From assembly GCA_019638675.1 (NCBI GenBank), contig JAHBTE010000001.1, positions 1,396,605 through 1,460,604 on the forward strand: a stretch of DNA of 64,000 nt, given 5' to 3'. A program made the translations under genes and the position numbers. This document shows, in pieces, positions 19,288 to 26,609 of this stretch. How positions within the stretch are numbered: the stretch's first letter is position 1; every line of letters starts with the position of its first letter. A model generated the notes under the pieces. The model was not told where the DNA came from. It made no database searches and was given only the letters and a program-made list of their open reading frames with translations. Source of the DNA: Fimbriimonadaceae bacterium (GTDB lineage Bacteria > Armatimonadota > Fimbriimonadia > Fimbriimonadales > Fimbriimonadaceae).

Positions 19288-19440
19288 CCGCACGTTCACC
19301 AAGGTTATTGATATAATAAAGAGAGAGGTCAATAAAGACCTTGTCGTATTGGAACAAGCAAGGGCCCAAAAGCGTCATTTTTGCTAGGTCTTGCTGGTCA
19401 TCGTGAATTGTCACGAAACTTGACCTTAATTTGAAGTGGG
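19288..19440 (+). promoter_or_regulatory. Leader region of the first sugar transferase gene
   Basis: No gene in this 153-nt gap. It contains TATAATAAAG near 19312-19321 (a -10-like element without a good -35), a short stem with arms AGGTC/GACCT around AATAAA, and TTGACC further down. If the TATAAT is used, the mRNA would carry a leader of roughly 115 nt. No known riboswitch was recognised. Confidence 0.3.
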
Positions 19441-20148
19441 ATGATTACGGAACAGCCGTTGGTAGAGGCAAGATCCTCGAAACGAGAACGTAAAGGTGGC
19501 AAAGGCCCGCGTTCTGTTCCTCGCTATGAGCAGCCTAGTTTCAAATTTATGAAGCGCACTGCTGATATTGGTTTGTCTGCGGCTGGGTTGGTATTGTTTG
19601 CCCCAGTATTTCTGGTGCTCAGTGTCATCGTGGTGAGCGCAGATGGGGGACCAATATTTTTCAAACAGAAGCGAATTGGTCAGTATGGCGAAGTATTTTG
19701 GATGTACAAATTCCGAACGATGCGTAAGGATGCCGAAAAGGTTTTAGCTGAGATTCTCGATAAGGATCCAGAAGCCCGCAAAGAGTACGAACAATCGTTC
19801 AAATTAAAAAATGATCCACGTCTCATTCGTTTCGGAAAATTTATGAGAGCTACCAGCTTAGATGAGTTACCTCAGTTTCTAAACGTTCTCATTGGACGCA
19901 TGAGTATTGTTGGCCCACGCCCCATGTTGCTGAGTGAAGTTGAGAAAATGGGCGATCGGATAGAAACTTATAAGAAGATGAAACCGGGTTGCGCAGGGCT
20001 GTGGCAGGCAAGCGGGCGAAATGATGTCAGTTATGAGGCTCGCATGGCTCTCAATGAAGAATATTATCGCGACGCTTCCTTCCGCAGGGATTTTGTTGTG
20101 CTTTGGAACACAGTGAAAGCCATGGTGCTTGCCCGCGGGGCCTACTAG
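19441..20148 (+). CDS. Polyprenyl-phosphate sugar-1-phosphate transferase
   Basis: Initiating EPS enzyme: transfers a hexose-1-phosphate from a UDP-sugar to undecaprenyl phosphate at the inner membrane. 235 aa: a non-conserved N-terminus, one re-entrant/membrane helix (IGLSAAGLVLFAPVFLVLSV, about residues 42-64), then the conserved catalytic domain KQKRIGQYGEVFWMYKFRTM, SLDELPQFLNVLIG, SIVGPRPML and KPGCAGLWQASGRND. A ribosome site (AAGTGGG) precedes the ATG. It is about half identical in motif order to the protein at 21232, so the locus has two priming enzymes. This small (monotopic) form lacks the extra spans of WbaP/WcaJ. Confidence 0.92.
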   Translation: MITEQPLVEARSSKRERKGGKGPRSVPRYEQPSFKFMKRTADIGLSAAGLVLFAPVFLVLSVIVVSADGGPIFFKQKRIGQYGEVFWMYKFRTMRKDAEKVLAEILDKDPEARKEYEQSFKLKNDPRLIRFGKFMRATSLDELPQFLNVLIGRMSIVGPRPMLLSEVEKMGDRIETYKKMKPGCAGLWQASGRNDVSYEARMALNEEYYRDASFRRDFVVLWNTVKAMVLARGAY

Positions 20149-20180
20149 CCTTAATAATGCTATCGCAGAATGAAGCTGTC

Positions 20181-20196
20181 TGGCACTGAATTTGCT
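20181..20196 (+). promoter_or_regulatory. Sigma-54 (-24/-12) promoter, strong match
   Basis: TGGCAC (20181-20186), 5-nt spacer, TTGCT (20192-20196): a perfect consensus match. Expected transcription start near 20208, about 12 nt upstream of the ATG at 20220. Confidence 0.78.
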
Positions 20197-20219
20197 AGAC
20201 AACATTTATCAGAGTTCAA

Positions 20220-21167
20220 ATGAAAATTCTTGGAAATACTGTTGCCGAAAATCAGTTTTGGGACGAAGCAAAATCAAACGGCCTTATTGTTGTAACTGGT
20301 GGGGCAGGCTTCATAGGTGGTCGGTTGATCCCAGCGCTAATCTCTCATTTCCCAAATCATAGAATTGTAAGCGTTGATAACTATTTCACAGGTTCAAAAG
20401 ATAATCACCATCAAGATCAAAGGTTAATGTACTTGGATGCTGCAACAATGGACGGGTTAGACTTCCTCCCAGTGGCTCCAAAATATGTCTTTCACCTCGG
20501 AGAATTCTCGCGGATTGTTCGGAGTTTTCCGGATATTGAGTATTGTGCTCAATTTAACCAAACCGGAACTTTCAAAGTTGTTGACTACTGCCGCCGCAAT
20601 GGATCGAAGTTGATTTATGCAGGTTCTAGCTCTAAATTTGGAAACGAAGGCAAGGATGAGCACCTTTCTCCATACGCATGGATGAAAGCAAAGAACATTG
20701 AACTCATCCACAATATGAAGGATTGGTTTGGACTGGATTTCGCGATCACTTACTTCTACAATGTGTATGGACCAGGTCAGATTCTGACGGGTAACTATGC
20801 AGCAGTCATTGGATTGTTTGAGGAAAAAGTAAAGCAAGGTTTGCCGCTTACAGTCGTGACACCCGGCACTCAAAAGCGAGACTTTACTCACGTTGACGAC
20901 ATTGTGCGTGGCCTTGTGCTTGCGGCAGAAAAAGGGGATGGTGATAACTATCTTCTTGGTAGCGGCGAGAACTGGACAATTCTTGAAGTCGTCGAAATGT
21001 TCGACCATCCTTATGAATTTATTCCAGAGCGCACGGGTGAACGATTTACATCTCTCGCTTATGAGAGCCGAGCGCAGGCAGAACTAGGCTGGTCGCCTCA
21101 AATCCGCCTGCCTGAATACATCAAAGCCTGGAAAGCAGAATGGTTAAAATCTCAAGGTTCAAATTGA
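20220..21167 (+). CDS. NAD-dependent epimerase/dehydratase
   Basis: Extended SDR of 315 aa. Rossmann motif GGAGFIGGRL, a serine triad YAGSSSKFG, the YAWMKAKN (Tyr/Lys pair) and FYNVYGPGQ are visible, and RDFTHVDDIVRGLVLA is typical of nucleotide-sugar epimerases. It lies between two sugar-1-phosphate transferases and has its own sigma-54 promoter, so it probably makes the sugar used by one of them. A DELGW-type C-terminal block (QAELGWSPQIRLPEYIKAW) is complete. Exact substrate is unknown. Confidence 0.86.
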   Translation: MKILGNTVAENQFWDEAKSNGLIVVTGGAGFIGGRLIPALISHFPNHRIVSVDNYFTGSKDNHHQDQRLMYLDAATMDGLDFLPVAPKYVFHLGEFSRIVRSFPDIEYCAQFNQTGTFKVVDYCRRNGSKLIYAGSSSKFGNEGKDEHLSPYAWMKAKNIELIHNMKDWFGLDFAITYFYNVYGPGQILTGNYAAVIGLFEEKVKQGLPLTVVTPGTQKRDFTHVDDIVRGLVLAAEKGDGDNYLLGSGENWTILEVVEMFDHPYEFIPERTGERFTSLAYESRAQAELGWSPQIRLPEYIKAWKAEWLKSQGSN

Positions 21168-21199
21168 ACCTAGTTAATTCGCGTAAATAATTTCTGCTT

Positions 21200-21215
21200 T
21201 GGCATGGAACGTGCT
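21200..21215 (+). promoter_or_regulatory. Sigma-54 (-24/-12) promoter, good match
   Basis: TGGCAT (21200-21205), 5-nt spacer, GTGCT (21211-21215): one mismatch in each element, with GG and GC kept at the right spacing. The predicted start is about 5 nt before the ATG at 21232. Confidence 0.6.
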
Positions 21216-21231
21216 TCTTTGAGAATCACGT

Positions 21232-21921
21232 ATGCTCGGGCAAAAGAGGGTTGTTAGGGAAAATGTCATTGAGCTCGGTGCATTTGCACCCGGGTCTTAC
21301 GAAAATCTTTGGTACCAAACTCTGAAACGGGGTTTTGATATTGTAGCTTCGGGAATCGGCCTTATAGTTCTCTTGCCTGTATTTTTGGTTATCTCGCTTA
21401 TTGTGATGCTGGGTGATGGTGCTCCCATTTTTTACAAGCAAAAGCGGATCGGCATGCGAGGGGAGACTTTTTGGATATACAAGTTCCGTAGCATGCGCAA
21501 AGATTCCGATGCGATTTTGAAAGAGCTACTCGCTACCAACGAGGAGATGAGAAAGGAATTTGAAGAGACTTACAAGCTCAAAAATGATCCAAGATTGATT
21601 AAGTTTGGTGATTTCCTCCGCAAATCAAGTCTAGACGAACTACCTCAATTACTGAACGTATTTCTTGGTCATATGAGCTTAGTCGGGCCTCGGCCAATTG
21701 TGCCAAATGAAGCTTACAAGTACGGAAATGTATTTAATGTGTATAAACGTATGAAGCCCGGCTGTGCTGGCCTGTGGCAATGCAGCGGCAGAAACGATAT
21801 GGCCTATGAGGAGCGAGTGAACTTGGATAGTGCTTACTACCAGTCAGCATCTTTCGTCGGTGATATTACAGTGCTTATGAGCACTATTCGCTCAATGCTT
21901 CAAGCAAAAGGTGCTTACTGA
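21232..21921 (+). CDS. Second polyprenyl-phosphate sugar-1-phosphate transferase
   Basis: 229-aa paralogue of the protein at 19441 with the same layout: a membrane helix near residues 35-60 (GIGLIVLLPVFLVISLIVML), then YKQKRIGMRGETFWIYKFRSM, SLDELPQLLNVFLGH, SLVGPRPIVPNEAY and KPGCAGLWQCSGRND. The two copies differ in the exact sugar-pocket residues and may use different donors or serve two polymers. The gene is under a sigma-54-type promoter and is followed by a short reading frame and the exosortase. Confidence 0.92.
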   Translation: MLGQKRVVRENVIELGAFAPGSYENLWYQTLKRGFDIVASGIGLIVLLPVFLVISLIVMLGDGAPIFYKQKRIGMRGETFWIYKFRSMRKDSDAILKELLATNEEMRKEFEETYKLKNDPRLIKFGDFLRKSSLDELPQLLNVFLGHMSLVGPRPIVPNEAYKYGNVFNVYKRMKPGCAGLWQCSGRNDMAYEERVNLDSAYYQSASFVGDITVLMSTIRSMLQAKGAY

Positions 21922-21945
21922 ACTCTAAATTATCTAGTGCCATCC

Positions 21946-22098
21946 ATGATAAAATCTCAGGAAGTCAGACATTCAGTTCAGGATTGCGTTGATTTTCGTT
22001 CTCATAGAAATGTTTGCCCGATGCAAGCCGTAGAAATTCAGGGAACAAAGCCAGTGTTTCTCCCGGATTTGGAACGATTGAGCCGTATTGGCTATTGA
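21946..22098 (+). CDS. Possible 50-aa small protein
   Basis: An ATG frame (MIKSQEVRHSVQDCVDFRSH... ending RLSRIGY) fills most of the gap between the second sugar transferase and the exosortase. It is soluble-looking and has two cysteines. No ribosome site is seen upstream of the ATG and no homologue is recognised, so it may be a chance frame in a leader. It ends before the likely exosortase start at 22157. Confidence 0.3.
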   Translation: MIKSQEVRHSVQDCVDFRSHRNVCPMQAVEIQGTKPVFLPDLERLSRIGY

Positions 22099-22156
22099 AT
22101 TGATAGTAGCAGATGGAAATGAAGAGAAGTTGGTCGGTGCGAATGAGGTGGGCTGT

Positions 22157-23056
22157 ATGAGTTCACCTGCTTTAGAGGGAAGCCAGACAAGCTGGTTCCC
22201 TCAGCTAAACGTTGATTCACTCTTAAATTGGCTGAAGCAACGTGAGGTTCAGATAGGATTTCTGCTTATTGCTCTTCTCTTTGCGGTGTTTTGGCAGTTA
22301 ATGTCATTTACATTCCGCTATTGGTTTGACATGGATAGTTACTATCAGCACGGCCCTCTGGTGCCATTTGCCATGGGTTATATACTTTATGCTCACAGAG
22401 AACGCATAAACAAATACGAAGTGAAGCCAACGTTGTTACCACTTCCTTTGTTCATTGGGTTTCTAATTATGGGAGTTGTTTCTGCTTGGGCATTTTTATT
22501 TGTTCCGGTTCAGTGTTTTTTCTTGGTTGGTGCACTATGTACTCTGGCTTGGATGATTTATGGTTTCAAAAGAGCTTGGGCTATGAGCCCAGCTCTACTT
22601 TTTAGTTTAGTGGGCTTGCCTTTTTGGAACCGTGTGATTGACGACAATACGAACCAACTGCAGATTTGGAGTACTGGCGGAGCATTTAAAATTCTAGAAA
22701 TTATTGGGATGCACCCATTTAGGCAGAGTGCTACTTCAATCCAGCTAGGTAATTTTCCGCTTGAAGTAGCTGCAGCATGTAGCGGGATGAAATTAACTCT
22801 GGCACTGCTCTCATCAGTAATTTTCATTATGTTGATTGCAAGATTAAAGTGGTGGGGAAATCTGGTGTTAATAGGTATGACATTGCCTTTGGCAGTTGCG
22901 ATCAATTCATTGAGAATTGCAATAATTGGGCTCTTCGGTGATTTAGTGAGTTCGGAAGCTGGTTATATGTTCCATGACTATGGAAGCTACCTAACTCTAA
23001 TCCTTGCATTTTGGATTCTTTATGCCACTGCAAAAAAGCTTGGGTGGAAAGTATGA
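22157..23056 (+). CDS. Exosortase (EpsH/XrtA-type)
   Basis: Polytopic membrane transpeptidase-like protein of the exosortase family, usually linked to PEP-CTERM protein sorting or to EPS assembly. About eight spans; the catalytic triad residues are visible as Cys208 (AACSGMKL), Arg253 (INSLRIAI) and His273 (MFHDYGSYL). The frame is open from a TTG at 22088, but ATG at 22157 with GAGGTG 7 nt upstream is the better start, giving 299 aa. The stop overlaps the start of the EpsI-like gene (ATGA). No PEP-CTERM substrate is evident in this window; the context is a polysaccharide locus, as in EpsH/EpsI systems. Confidence 0.9.
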   Translation: MSSPALEGSQTSWFPQLNVDSLLNWLKQREVQIGFLLIALLFAVFWQLMSFTFRYWFDMDSYYQHGPLVPFAMGYILYAHRERINKYEVKPTLLPLPLFIGFLIMGVVSAWAFLFVPVQCFFLVGALCTLAWMIYGFKRAWAMSPALLFSLVGLPFWNRVIDDNTNQLQIWSTGGAFKILEIIGMHPFRQSATSIQLGNFPLEVAAACSGMKLTLALLSSVIFIMLIARLKWWGNLVLIGMTLPLAVAINSLRIAIIGLFGDLVSSEAGYMFHDYGSYLTLILAFWILYATAKKLGWKV

Positions 23057-23703
23057 AAAAGCAGTTATCAGTAATCATCGGAGTCATGGCTGTTATGGCG
23101 GTCATATCCTACATGGGACAGCGCCCTCATGAGCCATTGCCAGAATCGTGGCTGGAAGAAAAAATGCTGACATCAAATGAAGGTTTTATCTTGAGGCCGA
23201 TGTCTTTTGATTCAAAGATTAGTTATCGCATGGATCAGACCACCTACGATACTCTCAAACCAATCGGCATCGCATGCCAAATTATGCAGGATACTAAAGG
23301 ACGGGAGATAGATGTTGTTACGATTGCTGGCGAATCGATGGAGGCATTTCATGACCAACGTATTTGCTTTAATGCACAGGGTTGGGAATTGCTAGTGGTA
23401 GAAACTCGCTTTATCGCTACTAAGCGACATGGCAGGATTCCCGTGAGTTGGATGACTATTAGAAGACCGGGGGAGCAGAAACGTGAGGCCATGTATATAT
23501 TCCGCACGCCTGAAGGCTTTGCTGACTATAATTCAGCAAAATGGGGATTTCTTGTTGCTAAAAGTAAAGATCCATTCGCGAGGCAAATAGGATTTTCATA
23601 CAGGTTCATAGGACTGACACCGGATGTAAATGCCGAGGATCTCACGCAATTTGCCATTGAGTACTTGGATACGCTTGATGAAACTACGAATGGCGTGATG
23701 TAG
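23053..23703 (+). CDS. EpsI-like exosortase-associated protein (DUF3485)
   Basis: 216-aa partner of exosortases, anchored by one N-terminal span (QLSVIIGVMAVMAVISYM) with an extracytoplasmic domain. The tell-tale FHDQRICFNAQGWELL stretch matches the EpsI family (H-x-P/Q-R-x-C-F...GW). The ATG at 23053 overlaps the exosortase stop by 4 nt. In many genomes EpsI is fused to EpsH; here the two are separate but coupled. The function of EpsI is not known. A very strong hairpin follows the stop. Confidence 0.86.
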   Translation: MKKQLSVIIGVMAVMAVISYMGQRPHEPLPESWLEEKMLTSNEGFILRPMSFDSKISYRMDQTTYDTLKPIGIACQIMQDTKGREIDVVTIAGESMEAFHDQRICFNAQGWELLVVETRFIATKRHGRIPVSWMTIRRPGEQKREAMYIFRTPEGFADYNSAKWGFLVAKSKDPFARQIGFSYRFIGLTPDVNAEDLTQFAIEYLDTLDETTNGVM

Positions 23704-23718
23704 GGGGAAATAGAGTAC

Positions 23719-23760
23719 AAAAGGAGATCTTCCGTATTTGAGTACGGAAGATCTCCTTTT
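23719..23760. terminator. Bidirectional hairpin terminator (18-bp perfect stem)
   Basis: Arms 23719-23736 and 23743-23760 are perfect reverse complements (18 bp: AAAAGGAGATCTTCCGTA and its complement) around the 6-nt loop TTTGAG. A-run before and T-run after make it a terminator for both the EpsI gene (plus) and the convergent kinase gene (minus, stop at 23780). Confidence 0.93.
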
Positions 23761-23779
23761 GCTGATAGATTATATAAGG

Positions 23780-25870
23780 TTAGATCTTTGTAAGGTGAGC
23801 TTCTTTTGCACTTACACGGTTTTCGACTAATCCAAGGAGAGCTGGAGAGGCTGCATCCAAAATTGAGACAGCTTCTTTGTATTCGCTCTTCGAAGGCTTA
23901 CCGATTTGAGTTACTATGATCGCTGCATCTGTGACCGCGGCAAGAGATTGTGCATCCGCAAGACCTGAAACATGCGGTGCATCAAATACGACCATGTCAC
24001 ATTGCTCGGAAAGCAAACTGATAATTTCTTGCATTCGTGGCGATCCGATGACCTCTGTTGCATTTGCTGGCACAGTGCCTGCTGTGACTATATAGAGCCC
24101 CTCTACGCTACTAGGCTGAAGAACATCATTCACTGTTGCTGTCCCCAAAAGAAGGTCTCCAAGGCCGGGTTTTTCATTCACGCCAAACAGTGAATGAACG
24201 TTGGGGTATCTAAGGTTTGCATCAACCAAAATTGTGCGCTGACCGTTAAGAACATAAGCAACAGCAAGGTTGGATGCAATAACGGATTTTCCTTCTTTTC
24301 TCAAGGTGCTCGTTACCGTGAGCGTTTTTAGATCAGCCCGGCGGGAATGTACGGCAATATTTGATCGAAGAACCCTATACGACTCAAAGGCCATATTGGT
24401 TTGTGGATTCGTAATGATTGGGTGCTTGCTTCGGCTGCGTTCTGGAATATGTGCGAGCGGACTAAGCCCTGAAAGAAGATAAGCTTCCTCTTTCGAGTTG
24501 ACTCGATCTTGAATAGAGTCGCGTACCATTGAGAAAACGACAGCTAGCGTCAGACCTAGGATGACTGCAATGGCCATGTTTACCAACCAATTGGGCTGAG
24601 ACTGCTTCGCATATACTGCTCTTGTAAGCGATTGCACCGGGTTTCTCAACTGATTATTGCGAAGTTTCACTCTGTTGAGTAGATCAGTCATCCCATTAAC
24701 CGTTTGAGTGTGCTCAACCAGTTTGCGCTCAAATTCTCGCTGATCTTTAGTTAAATTAGCGAGTTGATTTAGTCGGTTTGTTCTGTCATCAGAAAGTTTT
24801 TGCAACTCAATTACCCGGGAAATCGCAGCATCTTTCTCAGCAAGGGCGTCGGCATATCTACGTTGAGCGCTATCCCATTCTGGATTAGATTCTTTCAGAT
24901 TAGGCTTGAGTTCCTTCTCTTGATCAGCAAGAAATTGTTTTTGTACTGCAATTTGAGCATCTACTTCCTTTACTTGCTTTGCAGTCGGTTGATAAACTTG
25001 AAGTAGTTCAACTCTCTTAATTTCGAGGAGGTTGAGCTGACGTTTTGTATCCAAAAGGATATTCATATTGGCGAACTCGGCAACCCGTTCTCTAACTTCT
25101 GGGATCTTATCGAACTCGCGTTTTAAAATATTGACGGCGGCAATTGTAGATGCTTCCCTTGCCTTCGCTTCGGCTAAAACTTGCTCAGTAGAAGAAACTA
25201 GACCAAGTCTTAGTTGTAGCTCAGCACTTGAATCAACGACCTGATTTGCACTCTTGAATGCTGAAAATTCGTTTTCTGCTTGTTTTAAAAGCAGCTTCTC
25301 TTCTTCTATTCGCTTTTCTACAAATCCTTGCGCATTTGATGCCGCTTCTCGTCGGAAACTATCAGCATAGCTTTGGAATTCTTCGGCATAGTTTTGGGCC
25401 ATTTTTACAACTTGATCCTGGTTGGTTCCTTCAATGGTAACAATGAAAATGTTGGATTCAGTTTTTTGCCGCACGTAAACTTTCGGGAGCTTTTCAAGTT
25501 CTTCGAGACTTCTAGGTGTTGGAATTCCGGCTTTCTCCAGCACTCGCATATAAACTTCTTGAGACTGGAGCAACTCAACTTGTGTTTGAAGTGTGTAAAC
25601 CGAGTTAGGAACAGAAAGCTCTGCGAGTACGTTATCAGGTGTCGAAACTAGACCACTCGCAGAAGCACCTTCAACCAGTACTTCGGATGCTGCTGCATAC
25701 TGGGGGGGAATAAGTAGAGAGGCAACTACGCCGAGCAACAACACAGTGATGAGCGTTGTCCAGAAAACTCCGGCATTGCGTTTGATGGTTTTGAAAAACT
25801 CACCAATAGTAACCGAAGACGAATAATCTGCGGCCTGCCAGGTTTGGGAATCATGTTCAGCGGTTGTCAT
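23780..25870 (-). CDS. Wzc-like polysaccharide chain-length / BY-kinase fusion
   Basis: Inner-membrane EPS co-polymerase joined to a P-loop domain. Residues 1-60: a short cytoplasmic stretch and first span (WTTLITVLLLGVVASLLIPP); 60-425: Wzz/GNVR periplasmic domain with long coiled coils (about 180-420); 429-449: second span (MAIAVILGLTLAVVFSM); 460-696: ATPase domain with Walker A in STLRKEGKSVIASNLA (about 515-530), Walker A' ILVDANLRYP (about 546) and Walker B MVVFDAPHVSGLADA (about 625). Two features are unusual: A' has DANLR rather than DADLR, and there is no C-terminal tyrosine cluster (ends SAKEAHLTKI). The polymer exporter (Wza) is not in this window. Confidence 0.92.
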   Translation of the reverse strand: MTTAEHDSQTWQAADYSSSVTIGEFFKTIKRNAGVFWTTLITVLLLGVVASLLIPPQYAAASEVLVEGASASGLVSTPDNVLAELSVPNSVYTLQTQVELLQSQEVYMRVLEKAGIPTPRSLEELEKLPKVYVRQKTESNIFIVTIEGTNQDQVVKMAQNYAEEFQSYADSFRREAASNAQGFVEKRIEEEKLLLKQAENEFSAFKSANQVVDSSAELQLRLGLVSSTEQVLAEAKAREASTIAAVNILKREFDKIPEVRERVAEFANMNILLDTKRQLNLLEIKRVELLQVYQPTAKQVKEVDAQIAVQKQFLADQEKELKPNLKESNPEWDSAQRRYADALAEKDAAISRVIELQKLSDDRTNRLNQLANLTKDQREFERKLVEHTQTVNGMTDLLNRVKLRNNQLRNPVQSLTRAVYAKQSQPNWLVNMAIAVILGLTLAVVFSMVRDSIQDRVNSKEEAYLLSGLSPLAHIPERSRSKHPIITNPQTNMAFESYRVLRSNIAVHSRRADLKTLTVTSTLRKEGKSVIASNLAVAYVLNGQRTILVDANLRYPNVHSLFGVNEKPGLGDLLLGTATVNDVLQPSSVEGLYIVTAGTVPANATEVIGSPRMQEIISLLSEQCDMVVFDAPHVSGLADAQSLAAVTDAAIIVTQIGKPSKSEYKEAVSILDAASPALLGLVENRVSAKEAHLTKI

Positions 25871-26069
25871 GTTTTCTCTCTAACTCAAGAAGAAGGTCTA
25901 GAATACCTTCCCAGACTAGAATTTTCGGCTTTTTGAGCGCAAATACCAAGTAGTTTTCCCTAGTAATCTGCGCATCAGGCCTTACACTCCATTGAATTGG
26001 ATCATTGAAGAGTCAGAATAAAGACGTCATTGCAGAACAAATGAGATCAATGCTAACTCGGGTGACTAA
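25871..26069. promoter_or_regulatory. Intergenic promoter region between wzc-like and gmhB genes
   Basis: A 199-nt non-coding gap divergent between the kinase gene (minus) and the heptose-bisphosphatase gene (plus). No convincing sigma-70, sigma-54 or operator motif was picked out by eye on either strand. Confidence 0.3.
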
Positions 26070-26609
26070 GTGAAGGTAATGCGGTGCGACGCGTTTGAAT
26101 TGACAAACGCGCCAAGAACATGCGGCAATCCTATAGCACTTTTTGACCGAGATGGGGTTTTAAACATTGATCATGGATATGTTGCCAACCGCGAAAACTT
26201 TCAGTGGGTTGAGGGAGCAAAGGAAACGATTGAATTCTGCCGGAATGCGGGGTTTTCAATCGCAATAATTACCAATCAGTCAGGGATTGGCCGATTTTAT
26301 TATACAGAGCAGGATTTTCTCGGGTTAATGGGTTGGGTTGCCGAAGAGATTGATGTTGAAGTGGTTTTTTACTGCCCGCACTCGCCGGAGGCAAAATGCG
26401 ATGGACGTAAACCAAGCCCGAAGATGGTGAATATGGCCCTTCAATATTTAGAAGGCGACCCTGCCAAATCTTTCTTTGTCGGCGACAAAGTCAGCGACAT
26501 TCAAGCGGCTGAGCGAGCGGGGATTAGGCCAGTTCCATTCGCCGGTGGTGATTTGAGGGAAGTTGTTCTTCCCGTGATCCAAGAAATTACGGATTCAAAA
26601 ATTTCTTGA
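26070..26609 (+). CDS. gmhB: HAD-family heptose/histidinol bisphosphatase (GmhB-like)
   Basis: Removes the C7 phosphate of D-glycero-D-manno-heptose 1,7-bisphosphate in the LPS-core/GDP-heptose route; relatives act on histidinol phosphate. HAD motif I DRDGVLN, motif II TNQSGIGR, a zinc loop CPHSPEAKC (the usual fourth ligand Cys is replaced by Asp in CDG), and motif IV VGDKVSDIQAAERAG. 179 aa is standard. Start may be the GTG at 26070 or the ATG at 26079. It overlaps the convergent manC-like gene by 23 nt. Other heptose genes are not in the window. Confidence 0.85.
   Translation: MKVMRCDAFELTNAPRTCGNPIALFDRDGVLNIDHGYVANRENFQWVEGAKETIEFCRNAGFSIAIITNQSGIGRFYYTEQDFLGLMGWVAEEIDVEVVFYCPHSPEAKCDGRKPSPKMVNMALQYLEGDPAKSFFVGDKVSDIQAAERAGIRPVPFAGGDLREVVLPVIQEITDSKIS

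Noticed and set aside
20457-21008. 183-aa minus-strand open frame inside the epimerase gene
   Set aside because: Antisense to an epimerase with intact motifs; no ribosome site, no domain.
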